Shown one piece after another: positions 31,040-41,566 of a stretch of 64,000 nucleotides of DNA. Location of the stretch: NCBI GenBank assembly GCA_917880885.1, contig OU862927.1, positions 21,731,450 to 21,795,449 of the forward strand, read 5' to 3'. Position 1 is the stretch's first letter. Every line of letters starts with the position of its first letter. Under the pieces are notes generated by a model. The model saw only the letters and a list, made by a program, of their open reading frames with translations, ran no database searches and was not told where the DNA came from. The stretch is from Limnephilus marmoratus. Taxonomy: Eukaryota; Arthropoda; Insecta; Trichoptera; Limnephilidae. Position numbers and translations under genes: made by a program.

Positions 31040-31654
31040 TTGAACAAGTTTGAAGGAAAACATTAAGTATAAACTGGGCGTACTGTACAGGGCCCGCAGA
31101 TACTTTAATAGTACACAACTGGTAACCCTGTACAAATCACAAGTGCGCCCCACGGTTGAATTTGGCAGCCACTACTGTTCTGGAGCTCCAAAATACCTAA
31201 AAATGCCCTAGAAACGGGCGGTCCGTTTGATAGATTCTCCCATCTTAACAGACGGGTTGCAATCTTTAGAGCACAGGCGTCGGGTGGGAATGCTATCCTC
31301 GTTCTACCCGTATTACAATGGAAAATGCTCCGAGAAACTAGCTTCATTGATCCCTTTGGCACCGGTGCATAGTCGGGAAACACGCTAAACGCGTGCCCAA
31401 CATTTGTACACGGTTGACATTTGTCACATGAGAACGGGTCGTTTCTTCGACTCGTTCTTCTGTTCAACAGCTCGGCTGTGGAATGATTTGCCGGTCTCTG
31501 TGTTTCCTCCTTCCTACAACATGGGTATCTTCAAGACCAATGTTCATTCCTTTCTCTCCTCAAAAAGACCCTCCACACAGCATCCCAGATGACATAGGCC
31601 CTGAGGGAAATTGTTTTCCCCAGGTCCTCCTGTGTGGAGTTAATGTAAAAAAAA
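31040..31654 (+). pseudogene. CR1/jockey-group LINE C-terminus with 3' UTR
   Basis: Conceptual translation gives KYKLGVLYRARRYFNSTQLV, TLYKSQVRPTVEFGSHYCSG, APKYLKMP-stop-KRAVRLID, SPILTDGLQSLEHRRRVGML, SSFYPYYNGKCSEKLASLIP and, after shifts, RTGRFFDSFFCSTARLWNDL, PVSVFPPSYNMGIFKTNVHS, FL. This is the classical post-polymerase region ('LVTLYKSQVRP..E..S..WSGAP', 'LWN.LP..VFP..Y....FK..V...L'). Stops and frameshifts show decay. The 3' UTR (31560-31654: CATAGGCCCTGAGGGAAATT, TTTTCCCCAGGTCCTCCTGT, GTGGAGTTAATGTAAAAAAA) is the same as the 3' end of family B, suggesting a SINE-LINE partnership. Confidence 0.8.
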
Positions 31655-33144
31655 AATACGAAAATTTTCCAAAGAGACCTCAAAGTTCAAGAAATAATAT
31701 TGCAACTCGATATCCGTGTGGGTTCATTGCTTGTACGGCAGAGTTCAAATCAGATCACATTACGGGGTCACTATGTAGGTAAGAACTTAACCTCATCTCC
31801 TTTGACGCCGTCATGCGAACCGAAAAATTGGTTCCCCATTTTTATTTTTCATCGAACAGTCGTTGTGAAAGTCTCAAGCTATCCTTCAAAAAATATTTAA
31901 AAAAAGATTAGTTTGATTTAGTACATATAAGGTTCAAAACATGTGGCATCACATCACATGATGCCATTATGTATCTGGGAAAGTTCTATGACCACTCTGA
32001 TCAGTCCGATTGATCAAATATCATTGCTAATAGTAGTGGTTTAATTGAATGCATCTTGATGTACGGCTGCGAAACATGGTTCCTATCTGAAAGAGATAAA
32101 CGGAGACTAGAGGCTTTTGAGATGTGGTCCTATAGAAGACTACTAGGAATTTCCTGGAGAGACCACATCACAAATGAGGAGGTTCTCCAAAGAATCGAAG
32201 GAGGAAGGCACCTGCTCAGGATCTTGTCCGAAAGGCGCGCAAGATGAATCGGCCATGCAATAAGACAAGAAGGCCTCTTGCATGCCATAATGCGGGGGTT
32301 TAGGATCACAGGGGCCTATCTACAAAAACATAGTTTTGAGATAAACGCATTTAAAGTTTTGAATGCTTTGAAACTCAGAAAATTAAAGGCATTTCAGCAA
32401 ACAAAAAATATTTGTCAACAAATATATTATCCCACTCTTTGAAAAACATATTTTTAAGTAGTTATTAAAGACTTGTGATGATTAAAAAAATATATTTGTG
32501 AAAAACGACTGAGATATGCCTTTGTGTTCCTAACTATACAGCAATACTTGACATGAGAGTTAGGATCTCAGGGGCATATCTACAGTTTTGATACTTTGAA
32601 ACTCGGAAATTAAAATACATTTAAGTGTAATACTTTTTTTATCAATAAACATATCGTCCCATTTCATATATTACATATTTTACCCCAAAAAAAAAGAATT
32701 TGGCAACTAAAAATTTAAAAATTGATGGATTGCCTTTGCGTTCCTTAATATTCAGCAATACTTTAACAAGGGGTGATTTAGATCACAGGGGCCATTCTAC
32801 AAAAACATAGTTTTGAGATGAAGATTTTAGATGCTATCAAACTCAGAAAATATAGCATCTCTCAGTCCAGCACATTGCATAAAAACACTTTTTAAAATAA
32901 TTGTCTTAGGCCCGGTACAATTGAATAAATTTATTGTGATATGCCTATGTGTCCCTACCTATATATTTAGCCATTATTATTATTTACAAACATGTAAACT
33001 CCTCTTGATTCCTATTTATGAATAGAGAAATAATATACCTAAATGAACATTAATATATAGATATCATAATTTTAACAAAATCTATGAACTATCAGTATTT
33101 TCTAGGGCAGAGCTATTTTATTTTTCTCTTACGTTATCTTCATA

Positions 33145-33620
33145 CACGAGGCCCTGAGGCAAATATTTTCCCTCAGGACCTATGTCATCTTTGGGGATGA
33201 AACCCAGAAGTCGGCAAATTATTCCACAGTTGGGTACTCAAGAGTCGTAGAAACGACCCGCTCTCAAGTGTTAAAGGTCAACTGTGTAAACATGTTTTGG
33301 CGTGTTTCCCAACTGTGCACCGATGCTGACGTGAACTGTGACGATAGTTTCTTGGAGCATCTTCCATTAAAATATCGGTATATCAAGGAAAGAATTAGCA
33401 CCCGACACCTTTGCTCTAAAGATTGCAATCCGTTTGTAAAGACAGGGGATTCTATCAAATGCACTGCCCTTTTCTGCAGTCAAGATTTTTTTCAGGTATT
33501 TTATGGCTCCAGACCAAAGGTGGCTGCCAAATTCAACCGTGGGGCTATTCGTACACAGTTAGAATTTGTGTATTATCTGCAGTATTTGTTGGCCCTGTAC
33601 AGTACGCCCTGTTTCTGAGA
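33145..33620 (-). pseudogene. CR1/jockey-group LINE C-terminus, minus strand
   Basis: This is the reverse-complement counterpart of 31040-31654. The minus frame 33464-33264 reads MHLIESPVFTNGLQSLEQRC, RVLILSLIYRYFNGRCSKKL, SSQFTSASVHSWETRQNMF. Upstream on the minus strand are GRTVQGQQILQ-type shifted pieces beginning near 33615 with CAGGGCGTACTGTACAGGGC (31075 has GGGCGTACTGTACAGGGCCC). It ends in the shared 3' UTR (minus: GACATAGGTCCTGAGGGAAA at about 33185). Heavily frameshifted. It lies inside the 2.1-kb TIR element. Confidence 0.75.
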
Positions 33621-33804
33621 GGCTAACTTGACTCTGCCTTCGATGTAGCCGCCGTTCCTGAGCTGGTCATTTAGATTAACACCAAGCATATCAATGGAAA
33701 GCTTATTGAAAAGATAGCTTCAATTGGAAGAATGATACCCACTGTTCAAAAATCCTTCAATTTTTTAATATTTTCCACTGTAAATGGTATTGGAGCATTA
33801 TATT

Positions 33805-34010
33805 GACCGGTCAGTGGCTGAGTTGGCATTACGTCTGGAGTCTGGATTTCTGGATCCTATCCATGAGTAGTCAGTTCAATTCCTCGGCGAAGTCCTCCAT
33901 CACTACACAGGCAATACTTTCCCATTACTGTGATGGTAGTGGGAGTCTTTAAAATATTGTCAGTTTATTCGTAAACCAGAAATGTTTGTCTTTCTTTTTA
34001 AAAAAGAAAT
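33805..34010 (+). repeat. SINE C (tRNA-derived), copy 1
   Basis: The head GACCGGTCAGTGGCTGAGTT, GGCATTACG (A-box-like) and CAGTTCAATTCCTCGGCGAA (B-box-like) is followed by CCTCCATCACTACAC, CCCATTACTGTGATGGTAGT, ATTCGTAAACCAGAAATGTT, TGTCTTTCTTTTTAAAAAAG. The same arrangement on the minus strand is at 60856-61054. Confidence 0.75.
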
Positions 34011-34659
34011 AAAAAATGTAAAGTTCTTCAAATTCATAGAAGGGTTCAAAATTACATGAAAAATCGATCATGTGTGGATTATCTTTTCGGTACCTATTGA
34101 AACTATTTGATAATCAGCCAATTAACGTTTTGTTCTTCCCTGAATAACAAGTGTTAGGTCAGTGTGACGCAAGTAATAAGATTTTTGTTTAATGTCACAG
34201 AGGCATAACAGGCGATAAGCCCTTGTGCTTCTAATTTTATGTCTAAATTTCTCGATTTGCTCATCATTATCTCTTAAACGGCTGTATATTCGAGATAGAG
34301 CTTCGTGTCACTAATAGATATGATTATGACATTACCGAAACCAAGCTTAACTCAAAACACCAATTTTTGTAGTTAGGCCCCTGTGATTCTAAACCCCCGA
34401 ATGGAGGGTATGACCGAGGGGACAAACGCTAGGGGACGCCCACGCCGAGAGTACCTGGAGGACCTGCTGGTAGACGTGCGCTGCTTATCATAATGCAGAC
34501 TTCAAAAGAGCCGCACAAGACAGGGAAGAGTGGAAGAAACGAATAGATGAAATTGCTGTAAACCAATCCCAGGATTGAAACCAGGGAGAGAGAATTGAAA
34601 GTTAACAGCTTTCTATTAATATAAAAATATTAATACATGCACCTTTAAGTACAATATTT

Positions 34660-34715
34660 GACCAATCCGCCGCCAAGACCAAGGCAAACCTCACCCCAAG
34701 ACCCAGGTTTTTAAA
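34660..34715 (-). repeat. Family B fragment
   Basis: CCGCCGCCAAGACCAAGGCA, AACCTCACCCCA and GACCCAGG match the 5' half of family B on the minus strand (compare 22090-22125). Confidence 0.55.
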
Positions 34716-34719
34716 TAAA

Positions 34720-35645
34720 ACGTGTTATAATTTTGTTTTCATCAATAAAATGTATGTTTCTGCATAATGTATTTAATCATTTAAAATTTATTTGTGTAGG
34801 TAGGTATAGTTGGCTACTATAACAAAATATTGTAAAATTAACACTTGACACATATGATGCCACAAACCTAAACTCTTAAATAAACAGTATTTTTTTTTTT
34901 TAAATGTTGCAACCTTTAATATAAAAAATAAAATGACACATAAAATTCACGCGATAAAAGGTTTAAGTAAAGCAAATGCCATATAACATGGATAGGAACA
35001 TAGTTTTAGATAAAACTCAAAGATATTCAAAATATAATATCTTTGATAAAACTCTAAAGTAAGTTACCTAAGAATAATATTGATACAAGAATTTTTTTAA
35101 ACCGGATACCAAGTCAACATGATACAGACGTGTATAAATATTAAGCTTTGACAAATAATTCATTTTTCATGCATTTTTCATAAAAATTAAGTCAAAAGTA
35201 TCTGAATAAATAATGCTTTGCTCGCTTTTTTATGTTACTTTCGTAAACTGAAACATTTTACGTTGCAAATATATTTTTAAATTAAATTAGTTTAAACTAG
35301 CGCATACTTATGAAGAAACACAGGATATTATAAATTATTGTAGGATTTGCAAGTAAATGGGTTTTGTCAAAATCATTTGGCAAAATTATAGTTAGAAAGT
35401 TATAGATAGAATACAAACTTATTCTGTTATTAATTTTTTTCAATGTAATGTATCATTAAAGAAGAAGATAATAGATAATAGTAAGTCTAAACGAAAATAA
35501 GAGAAAGAAAAAGCCCTAGAAAATAAAATCAGAGTTTGCAATTCACACGCAGTAGAAGTGAAACTAGAAAGCTTTCTTTTCTTTTACCTGTTTATTTTAA
35601 AATAGTTTGAAGATTGGATATAGATTTTACAAAAATAAAAAAAAA
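34720..35645. other. AT-rich sequence, nothing firm
   Basis: Only 35525-35572 (CAGAGTTTGCAATTCACACG, CAGTAGAAGTGAAACTAGAA) matches another place in the window, the start of the family C copy at 48248. The rest shows nothing. Confidence 0.5.
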
Positions 35646-35649
35646 TGAA

Positions 35650-35758
35650 AATTTTAGATCTGGTAGGTTTCGAACCTCCGTTCGCTGGATGATTCTCTGG
35701 GCGCTGAGAGTCAGGCTCTTTATACCGCAGTGCTATTGGAGGCCCGCGCCTAGTCGTC
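35650..35758 (-). repeat. tRNA-like SINE head (fourth type)
   Basis: The minus strand reads GACGACTAGGCGCGGGCCTC, CAATAGCACTGCGGTATAAA, GAGCCTGACTCTCAGCGCCC, AGAGAATCATCCAGCGAACG, GAGGTTCGAAACCTACC. A-box-like TAGCACTGCGGTATAAAG and B-box GGTTCGAAACC are spaced as in a tRNA with an enlarged middle. It does not fold as a proper tRNA by eye, so I call it SINE-like rather than a tRNA gene. Confidence 0.5.
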
Positions 35759-36129
35759 AATTTATCGCATTATGTTAGAACCGAGGACCGTCAAATAATA
35801 AATTTTGGTGACGTACTTCCGTCTCATCCGAATTTCATATACCAACGGGGCTTAAGAAGTTTCACTTCAAAAAGTTAACAGTCGCAAGTGGAACACAAGC
35901 CCAGGATCTCCAGTCTTTCCAGAAACTCAGCCATTCAAACCTTATTTTTAAGTTATTTAAGTTCGTGTCCTAATTGCGTCGTTACCTTTTTAATTATTCT
36001 GTGTTTTTTTTTCTGTATTTCATATTATTTTCGTTTAGATTTATTAGTATTATCTTATGTTTTTGAATGTAGCTATCACTTTGTGGTTATCCATTATAGA
36101 AAAATGAAACAATACAACTTTGTATAAAC

Positions 36130-36650
36130 CACTTATATAATTATCTATACAATTCTAATAATATTAATGATAAAGAATGGCGTAAAATTTTGTATATTAA
36201 TAATTTTTCAGTTCAATGTTGCAAAAATCTCCCTTCTAATATTAAACCAGCTTTTTATACGAGAAATAACATCGGTAATTTTTTGAGTACTACTAAAGAA
36301 AAAGACCATAAATTGACTAATTCCGGAATATATAAGCTCAAATGCAATGATTGTCCCTCATTTTATATTGGAAAAACAACTCGTAATTTTGAAATCAGAA
36401 TCAAAGAACATTTAAGGTGTCTTAACAATAATAATTTTTCTACCATATCATTGAAAATAACCATAGTTTTGAAAAAAATACAGGGATAAATATTCTTCAC
36501 ATTAATCATAAAGGAAAACGTTTGGATAACTTAGAAGCCTTGGAAATTAAAAAATCCCTTAAAAATAATGAATCTATTATCAACAAACAAAAAATATTAT
36601 CTTATAGCCCAATCGTGGATTTGTTCCCCTACCCACCCACTCTACATTAA
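36130..36650 (+). pseudogene. Penelope-type GIY-YIG endonuclease domain, frameshifted
   Basis: The frame from about 36160 reads KEWRKILYINNFSVQCCKNL, PSNIKPAFYTRNNIGNFLST, TKEKDHKLTNSGIYKLKCND, CPSFYIGKTTRNFEIRIKEH, LRCLNNNN. After a one-base shift near 36450 it continues NHSFEKNTGINILHINHKGK, RLDNLEALEIKKSLKNNESI, INKQKILSYSPIVDLF. 'SGIYKL.C.DC...YIGKT.R....R..EH' is the GIY-YIG motif with the upstream 'NNIG' and C..C features of Penelope-like endonucleases. It normally nicks DNA to prime reverse transcription. The RT domain is absent and the frameshift disables it. Confidence 0.88.
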
Positions 36651-36747
36651 TACCTACCCACCCAATCTACATTAATAACTAACAACGGCTCCACCCCTAC
36701 CCTAATAAAACATTGTTCAAAACTGTCAAATTTAGTATAAGCTTTCC

Positions 36748-36774
36748 CTGAAGAAGGAACGTTTGTTCCGAAAC
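36748..36774 (+). ncRNA. Hammerhead-like motif in the Penelope-like element
   Basis: The order is CTGAAGA, A, a perfect 5-bp stem GGAAC-GTTT-GTTCC, GAAAC, then CGGTAG. It has the CUGANGA and GAAA core blocks of hammerhead ribozymes around stem II, with one extra base before the stem. Catalytic competence is doubtful. Stems I and III were not established. Confidence 0.45.
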
Positions 36775-36829
36775 CGGTAGGATTTACAAAAAATTTATAC
36801 AAAGTTGTATTGTTTCATTTTTCTAGCAT

Positions 36830-37475
36830 TATCTTCTTCAATGATTAAAAAAATATGTTTAAAAAGATTATCATATATTTTAAAAAGATTATCATTAATT
36901 TTTGAGAAAACATCGAATTGCGGAATTATATGGCCTACTTTAACTTTTTATCCCGTTGATATTTTCCACACAATGCTATTTTTAAGCGTGATAAAAGTGT
37001 TCCACCATAATACATGATATCGTATTTTGTGTGTTGTTTCCAACGATGATACGGCACTAAGTTTTGTTTGTGGCGCGGTTGACATTTAATTAATGAGCCT
37101 GACACGGCACATTTAAGCCGAGCCACTTATTGGGGCTAGTCGCTTCGAGTATAAATAATCGAGCACTCCTTCTCGAGTGGGAGGGTTAGCGGGATTTATT
37201 CCGAAATCTCTTCAGGGATTTCGTGATGAGGCAGGTTTTGTACCTTCAAGGATTCGTAAAAAACTATCTTCGAAATAATGTGTTGTTCATCATTATCTCT
37301 ATGTACCGATTTCGTACTAATTGCTACCGGCGATGTGATTTTTTTTAAATATAGCTATGTGTTAATTGTTAGCCTTTTTGTTGGCATGCTGGTTCTATTT
37401 ATTTTCTAAGCTGTGTTCAGTAGCTTTTCATTAGAATCTTGCGGCCAAACCTTTTTTCTGTTTAGTTTAGGTATA
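36830..37475. other. No recognised feature
   Basis: A short GC-richer part (37120-37260) contains GAGTATAAATAATCGAGC followed by CTCGAGTGGGAGGG, which could be promoter-like, but no gene follows that I can support. Confidence 0.4.
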
Positions 37476-37479
37476 GGTA

Positions 37480-38000
37480 AACTTATTTATGTAAGAGATA
37501 AACAACATTGACTGGGAGTTGCGATATTTCACAGTAATGTAAATGTAAAATCTTTATGTTGATATGTTTTTTGTGAATGTTTGTAGATGTATTTGCAGAT
37601 AGTATTTGTTTCAAAGTAGTGGGCATGCAATTAAATAGTTTGGTTGCATAATACTGAAAATGTCTTTGTCCATGTGTGGTGTGTGTTATCGGTATGTTCA
37701 GTATTTTATTTGTTGAGGACCTGGTTTTTATTATGGTTTTTGGTTGAATGGGAATATGTAGTTTGTTTTGGAGTAGGTATAGTATAACAGATTTGACAAA
37801 AAGTTGTCTTATTGATATGACTTCTGATGTTTTGTAGATTTCGCTACAATTTGTTTGAAATGGTACTTGCAGGATGAGTTTAATTATAGCTTTTTGTATT
37901 TTTTGAATTGAGTTAATTGCTATGTTTGTAGCACTTCCCCAAGCTGGTATTCCATATATATGTGGATTAGTTACAGCAATAGTTTGGCAAAATACCTATT
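37480..38000 (-). pseudogene. LINE C-terminal region (CR1/jockey group), minus strand
   Basis: The minus strand from about 37995 is largely open: AVTNPHIYGIPAWGSATNIA, INSIQKIQKAIIKLILQVPF, QTNCSEIYKTSEVISIRQLF, VKSVILYLLQNKLHIPIQPK, TIIKTRSSTNKILNIPITHT, THGQRHFQYYATKLFNCMPT, TLKQILSANTSTNIHKKHIN, IKILHLHYCEISQLPVNVVY. It parallels 'YAIISWGSAYKTNLSPIEVV / QRLIIKIILKKP' in the intact element at 41551-44535, but the sequence is clearly a different family. The polymerase domain is absent. A further 70-codon minus frame at 37996-38208 may be an eroded upstream part. Confidence 0.78.
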
Positions 38001-38729
38001 GTTCAAATTTGTCGGCGACCGGTTTTCCTCTTAACACTGATTGCACCGCTCTTATAACGCTTTCTTTCAAACTTTGGTCTGCTAATAAGCATACCAACAA
38101 GTTGTTTGTTGGGTTGCAGATCGATTTTACGTACCCACTGTAATATATTATGTGCCTCAGTATGTTAAAGTTAATGATACACTGGTCCACATATGCAATC
38201 GTACGCAATGCTACTTTCCCACGCTGACGTGTACATACTTGTCCTACGTATGTAATGCGAATTCTGATAAGTGATTTATTTTTTTCATCAGAAGAAGCAT
38301 GTGAACTTTTTACTCCTCCTATTATATATTGCCTGTTGCAGTATCGCGAAACTCAATATTTTTATTTGGTATAAATCACTTCGTAATTTCTTACTAAATC
38401 TTACTACGTTTTACTAAGTCAAGTACTTAAGGCCCAGCTTCCCGCATTTATTTTGATTTATTACATATTTTCCTTTAACACTTTAAGTTTTAAAGCTCTT
38501 AAAAATATATATGTTATTCTGGAAGATAATGTCTATGTACGAGTATTCCTCACGCCGAAACGGCAATTAAATGAAAAATCCCTTGATAGAAAAAATCTCA
38601 AAAGTATACTCCGAAAATTATTATAAACCGATTTTTTTTATTTATTTTACAAGTTATATGTATGAAAAAAAATCGTAGTGTTTCTTTAAATGCTATTTTA
38701 AGCGAGTGCGTTTTATTTTTTTTTATCGT

Positions 38730-39085
38730 TTTTACTCCTGCAGCCCCAAAGTAAAAAGAATACTGTTCAACGCTTTCTGTACCTCGCTGTACACATCAGA
38801 ACTGTGGGTTGACTACACTGCAACCCAATGGCATAAGTCAAAAGTTGCTTACAATGACTCTTATCGCCAACTTTTCCGCCTACCGAGGTACTGCAGTGCT
38901 ACGGAAATGTTCCTGGAGGGACGGGTACATACTTTCCGTGCATTTCTCCGCCACCCCATGGGAAGTTTATGGCGCAGACTGCGCCATTCAAAGAATGCGA
39001 TCATCACCGCCATGACTTCCTGCATGGAATCTCCCCTGATGGTCCTCTGGAGACGGAAGATGATGAATATTTATATTCATTTTAG
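38730..39085 (+). pseudogene. LINE C-terminal fragment, another family
   Basis: The open frame reads CSPKVKRILFNAFCTSLYTS, ELWVDYTATQWHKSKVAYND, SYRQLFRLPRYCSATEMFLE, GRVHTFRAFLRHPMGSLWRR, LRHSKNAIITAM. The pattern 'C...VK..LF.A.C..LY...LW..Y......K..VAYN...R.L...PR..SA..MF' is the post-polymerase region of several LINE groups (L2/CR1-like). It remains open for more than 100 codons, but polymerase, endonuclease and 3' parts are missing. It belongs to none of the other LINE families in this window. Confidence 0.75.
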
Positions 39086-40000
39086 TGTTTGATATATAAA
39101 TTTTTTTTTTCAGTTTCATTTCTCGTGCTTATTCGTTTTTTTTATTTAATTTATGTGTTGTTATTTACTTTTTACCTTAACATATTATTTATCTTTTTTG
39201 TTATTTCAAAATATGGAATGTATTGCATTGCACTTCCCCTGCATATATTCTGCATAACTTCTATTATTATTATTATAAAATATTATCACAATTTTTAGCT
39301 TAAATATTTTCGTTTTTAATACTAGCTCTCTCTCTCTCTAACATTAGTATTTACGAATCTCTCCTTCTTCTTCTTTTTGAGCGGGTACTACCGGGCCTTA
39401 AGATGAAAGATGTAGAAACGCACTGGTCCAAAGCATTGTAAGGCGTGATGGCTAACCCCTTAAGGTTAAACTTAACGTACGTTATAATCTACGCATTAAC
39501 AGATGGCGCCAATTAAATTATTTTAGGTTTTTATTACTTTTTGCACACCACGCTTTAAAATATTAAGGTAAACTAATTGTTTGCGCTCGTACATATCTAA
39601 TATGAATATAAATAAATAGTTTTGTCCATAAACAAACCCAAATCTTTCGAGAAAGGTTGAAAAATACAATATTGGATTGAGTCACCGATACAAAATTGAA
39701 TTTGTCAGCCTATGGGGATCGTAGGATTACATTGTGATTGACAAGTGTATTCCCGAAACATCTATTCTATTTTCATAGAAAATGTACGCATTGTAATTTG
39801 TCCAGATATCGTACTGCGTTGCGCACGTTGGACAAGTGTATGGTTATTTTACTGTATTTGATACCTACAAAATACATTTTCTATTTCTACTATGGGTAAT
39901 CATTATGGTGGTGGATAGTACTGTTATAAAAAAACCAGCTTGTTTTTGATATAAAATTTATTTTATTAGGTATATCTATATATATATCTATATATCTAGT
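39085..40000. other. AT-rich sequence, nothing recognised
   Basis: No gene or window-internal repeat copy was recognised. Confidence 0.5.
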
Positions 40001-40002
40001 TG

Positions 40003-40656
40003 CTATATATATGTGGTTCCCAACCTTTTTCTGACCCTGGACCACTAGTACGTTATGAAGTCGAAATTTGTGTTTTGTCAACAAATTTAATAAATAATAT
40101 CTGTGCCACTTATGCTAGCCTAAGTCACCGCTTAGCATGGGTGGGACCCGGGACAGATAGCATAATGGGATAGGGTGGGACGGGCTCTAGCAGAATATTT
40201 ACCAAAACGGAGTGGGCGGAATGGGATAGGGTGGGCCGGGTTCTAGCAGAATATTTACCACAATGGAGGGGGCGGAATGGGATAGGTTGGGACGGGTTCT
40301 AGCAGAATATTTACCACAACGGAGGGGGGCGGAATGGGTTAGGGTGGGACGGGTTCTAGCAGAATATTTACCACAACGGAGGGGGCGGAATGGGTTAGGG
40401 TGGGACGGGTTCTACCAGAATATTTACCACAACGGAGGGGGTAGAACGGTTTAGGATGGGGTGGGGCGAAACTGAATACCATAATGGCCACTGACCACGA
40501 GGTACAATAATGATTAACTGAATATTATCCCGATTTTTTTTACTCGGACTTCTCGACCAGGGACCGCTCGCGCGCTGGCTCGTTTATTTCGTTGGACCAT
40601 CGCGGACCATCTTCTACCTTCTTGCGGACCACTGGTTGGGAAACCCTGCTCTATAT
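40003..40656. mobile_element. hAT MITE (element 3) with internal minisatellite
   Basis: The element at 40011-40648 (638 bp) starts ATGTGGTTCCCAACCTTTTT, CTGACCCTGGACCAC. It ends CGGACCACTGGTTGGGAAAC, CCTG. The consensus for this group is CAGTGGTTCCCAACC, so the first two bases are mutated. The flanks are CTATATAT (40003-40010) and CTCTATAT (40649-40656), an 8-bp duplication with one change. It encodes no transposase. The interior holds the tandem array at 40141-40470. Confidence 0.85.
40141..40470. repeat. ~57-bp minisatellite inside the hAT MITE
   Basis: About 5.5 units of GGGGGCGGAATGGGATAGGG, TGGGACGGGTTCTAGCAGAA, TATTTACCACAACGGA. Units differ at few positions (GGGATAGG versus GGGTTAGG; TAGCAG versus TACCAG). 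A frame of 63 codons crosses three units and is not a gene. Confidence 0.92.
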
Positions 40657-40834
40657 TAACTGAAACCTTAAAGTACATGATTTACTATTTCGCTCTCGAA
40701 AATATTACCGCGACGAAAAATAAGACAGCGTAAACTTTACCGGCAAAAAATGCTTCGAATTGCCAAAGAACGCATTGACTACGAATAAATATTGTAAATT
40801 TTCATTTCCTCAAACTCTTATCTATAAATTAACA

Positions 40835-41566
40835 ATGAATGATTTTTTATGTAACGCATTAGATAAAAAAATATGTATTGAAGAAAACTTATATCACTCT
40901 ATAAGAGATTTCTATTTTATTTGCACTCAAAAAAGATTTACTCAATTTCATAAAAATATTAAAAGCGTAAAAATTTTTTTTGAAAAATTAATAATATTTT
41001 TAAAAGAAATATTTTTTTTCCCGGGCTTGATTGGGTTTACAAAGACCTACTCTACTGGCGAAACTAATTACTCCATTCCAGGGTACCAGGTAACAATAAT
41101 AAGAATAAACAAAAACTCTGATATTGGAATATCTATTTCCAACCAGTATAATGTTCTCAATATTAATGAAGTAATTAATGATTATGATGTTAATATTTTA
41201 AATATAAAATTTAAAGACGTAAATAAATTATCGCATTATATTGCTATTTATCCTACACATAAGTCTACAGTACAACAATTTATAGTAGAATCAAAAAACG
41301 CTTTATTGAATTTTAGAAATATAAATAATATTATTTTACGAGATATGCATTTAAATATTGTAAATGATTATGCTAGTAATGATAAAGATGTGATCAATCA
41401 ATATATGATCAATAAAAAACCGGAACATTCTTCAACAATCTCTACACATTATAAAATCCGTATTTGTATTACTAACTCTATGTCACACTCTACTTTGAAA
41501 ATACTCTACATATTTAAAAGAAATCAATATCACATTAATATTTTTACTAAATGGATGACTTCATAG
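40835..41566 (+). pseudogene. Decayed endonuclease-like ORF just upstream of the intact LINE ORF
   Basis: From ATG 40835 the frame is open for 243 codons (an in-frame TTG at 40760 is 25 codons earlier). It aligns by eye over most of its length with the first ~180 residues of the next ORF: MNDFLCNALDKK / MDDFIANELENN; FTQFHKNIKSVKIFFEKLII / FIFHSNIRSMERNWDELILK; INKNSDIGISISNQYNVLNI / INKNSGLVIFIHDKFSIVKI; YIAIYPTHKSTVQQFI / HIIAVYRTHGSNISSFI; RDMHLNI / GDFNLNI. The APE-type endonuclease residues are altered: SETF is TKTY and GDFN is RDMH, and no clear C-terminal DH pair is present. It overlaps the next ORF by 16 bases in another frame. It is either a relic of a related LINE or a degenerate duplicated domain. 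Confidence 0.6.

Larger units (their letters stand above)
32289..34403. mobile_element. Unclassified 2.1-kb TIR element with 4-bp TSD
   Basis: The element at 32293-34399 is flanked by AATG on both sides (32289-32292 and 34400-34403). Removing it restores a continuous LINE reading. Ends are CGGGGGTTTAGGATCACAGG (GGCCTATCTACAAAAACATA) and, as the reverse complement of the right end, CGGGGGTTTAGAATCACAGG (GGCCTAACTACAAAAATTGG). The left terminal block is repeated two more times inside, at about 32553 and 32773 (AGGATCTCAGGGGCATATCT; TAGATCACAGGGGCCATTCT). The interior carries other elements (33145-33620, 33805-34010) but no transposase. The superfamily is not recognised. Confidence 0.8.
32041..34580 (+). 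pseudogene. LINE C-terminus split by a 2.1-kb TIR element
   Basis: 32056-32292 reads MMYGCETWFLSERDKRRLEA, FEMWSYRRLLGISWRDHITN, EEVLQRIEGG..., IGHAIRQEGLLHAIM. After the insertion at 32293-34399, the reading resumes EGMTEGTNARGRPRREYLED, LLVDVRC, and ends FKRAAQDREEWKKRIDEIAV-NQSQD-stop at about 34577. Block order 'YGCE.W......LEAFEMW.YRR.L.I.W.....N..VL', 'GHAIR', 'GRPR..' is typical of the C-terminus of RTE-like or related LINEs. A stop after SERRAR and small shifts show that the LINE was already degraded or decayed later. Confidence 0.82.
36099..36823 (+). mobile_element. Penelope-like element fragment bounded by a 30-bp inverted repeat
   Basis: A perfect 30-bp inverted repeat lies at 36099-36128 (GAAAAATGAAACAATACAAC + TTTGTATAAA) and 36794-36823. 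Between the arms are a GIY-YIG coding region (36130-36650) and, close to the right arm, a hammerhead-like motif (36748-36774). Penelope-like elements often carry inverted or partial terminal repeats and hammerhead motifs, so the arrangement fits a heavily truncated copy. The reverse transcriptase part is missing. Confidence 0.75.

Noticed and set aside
36748..36774. A canonical, active hammerhead ribozyme
   Set aside because: An extra base lies between CUGANGA and stem II and I could not build stems I and III, so only 'hammerhead-like' is claimed.
37120..37260. Host promoter with TATAAATA
   Set aside because: A lone TATA-like string in AT-rich DNA with no recognisable transcript or exon downstream.
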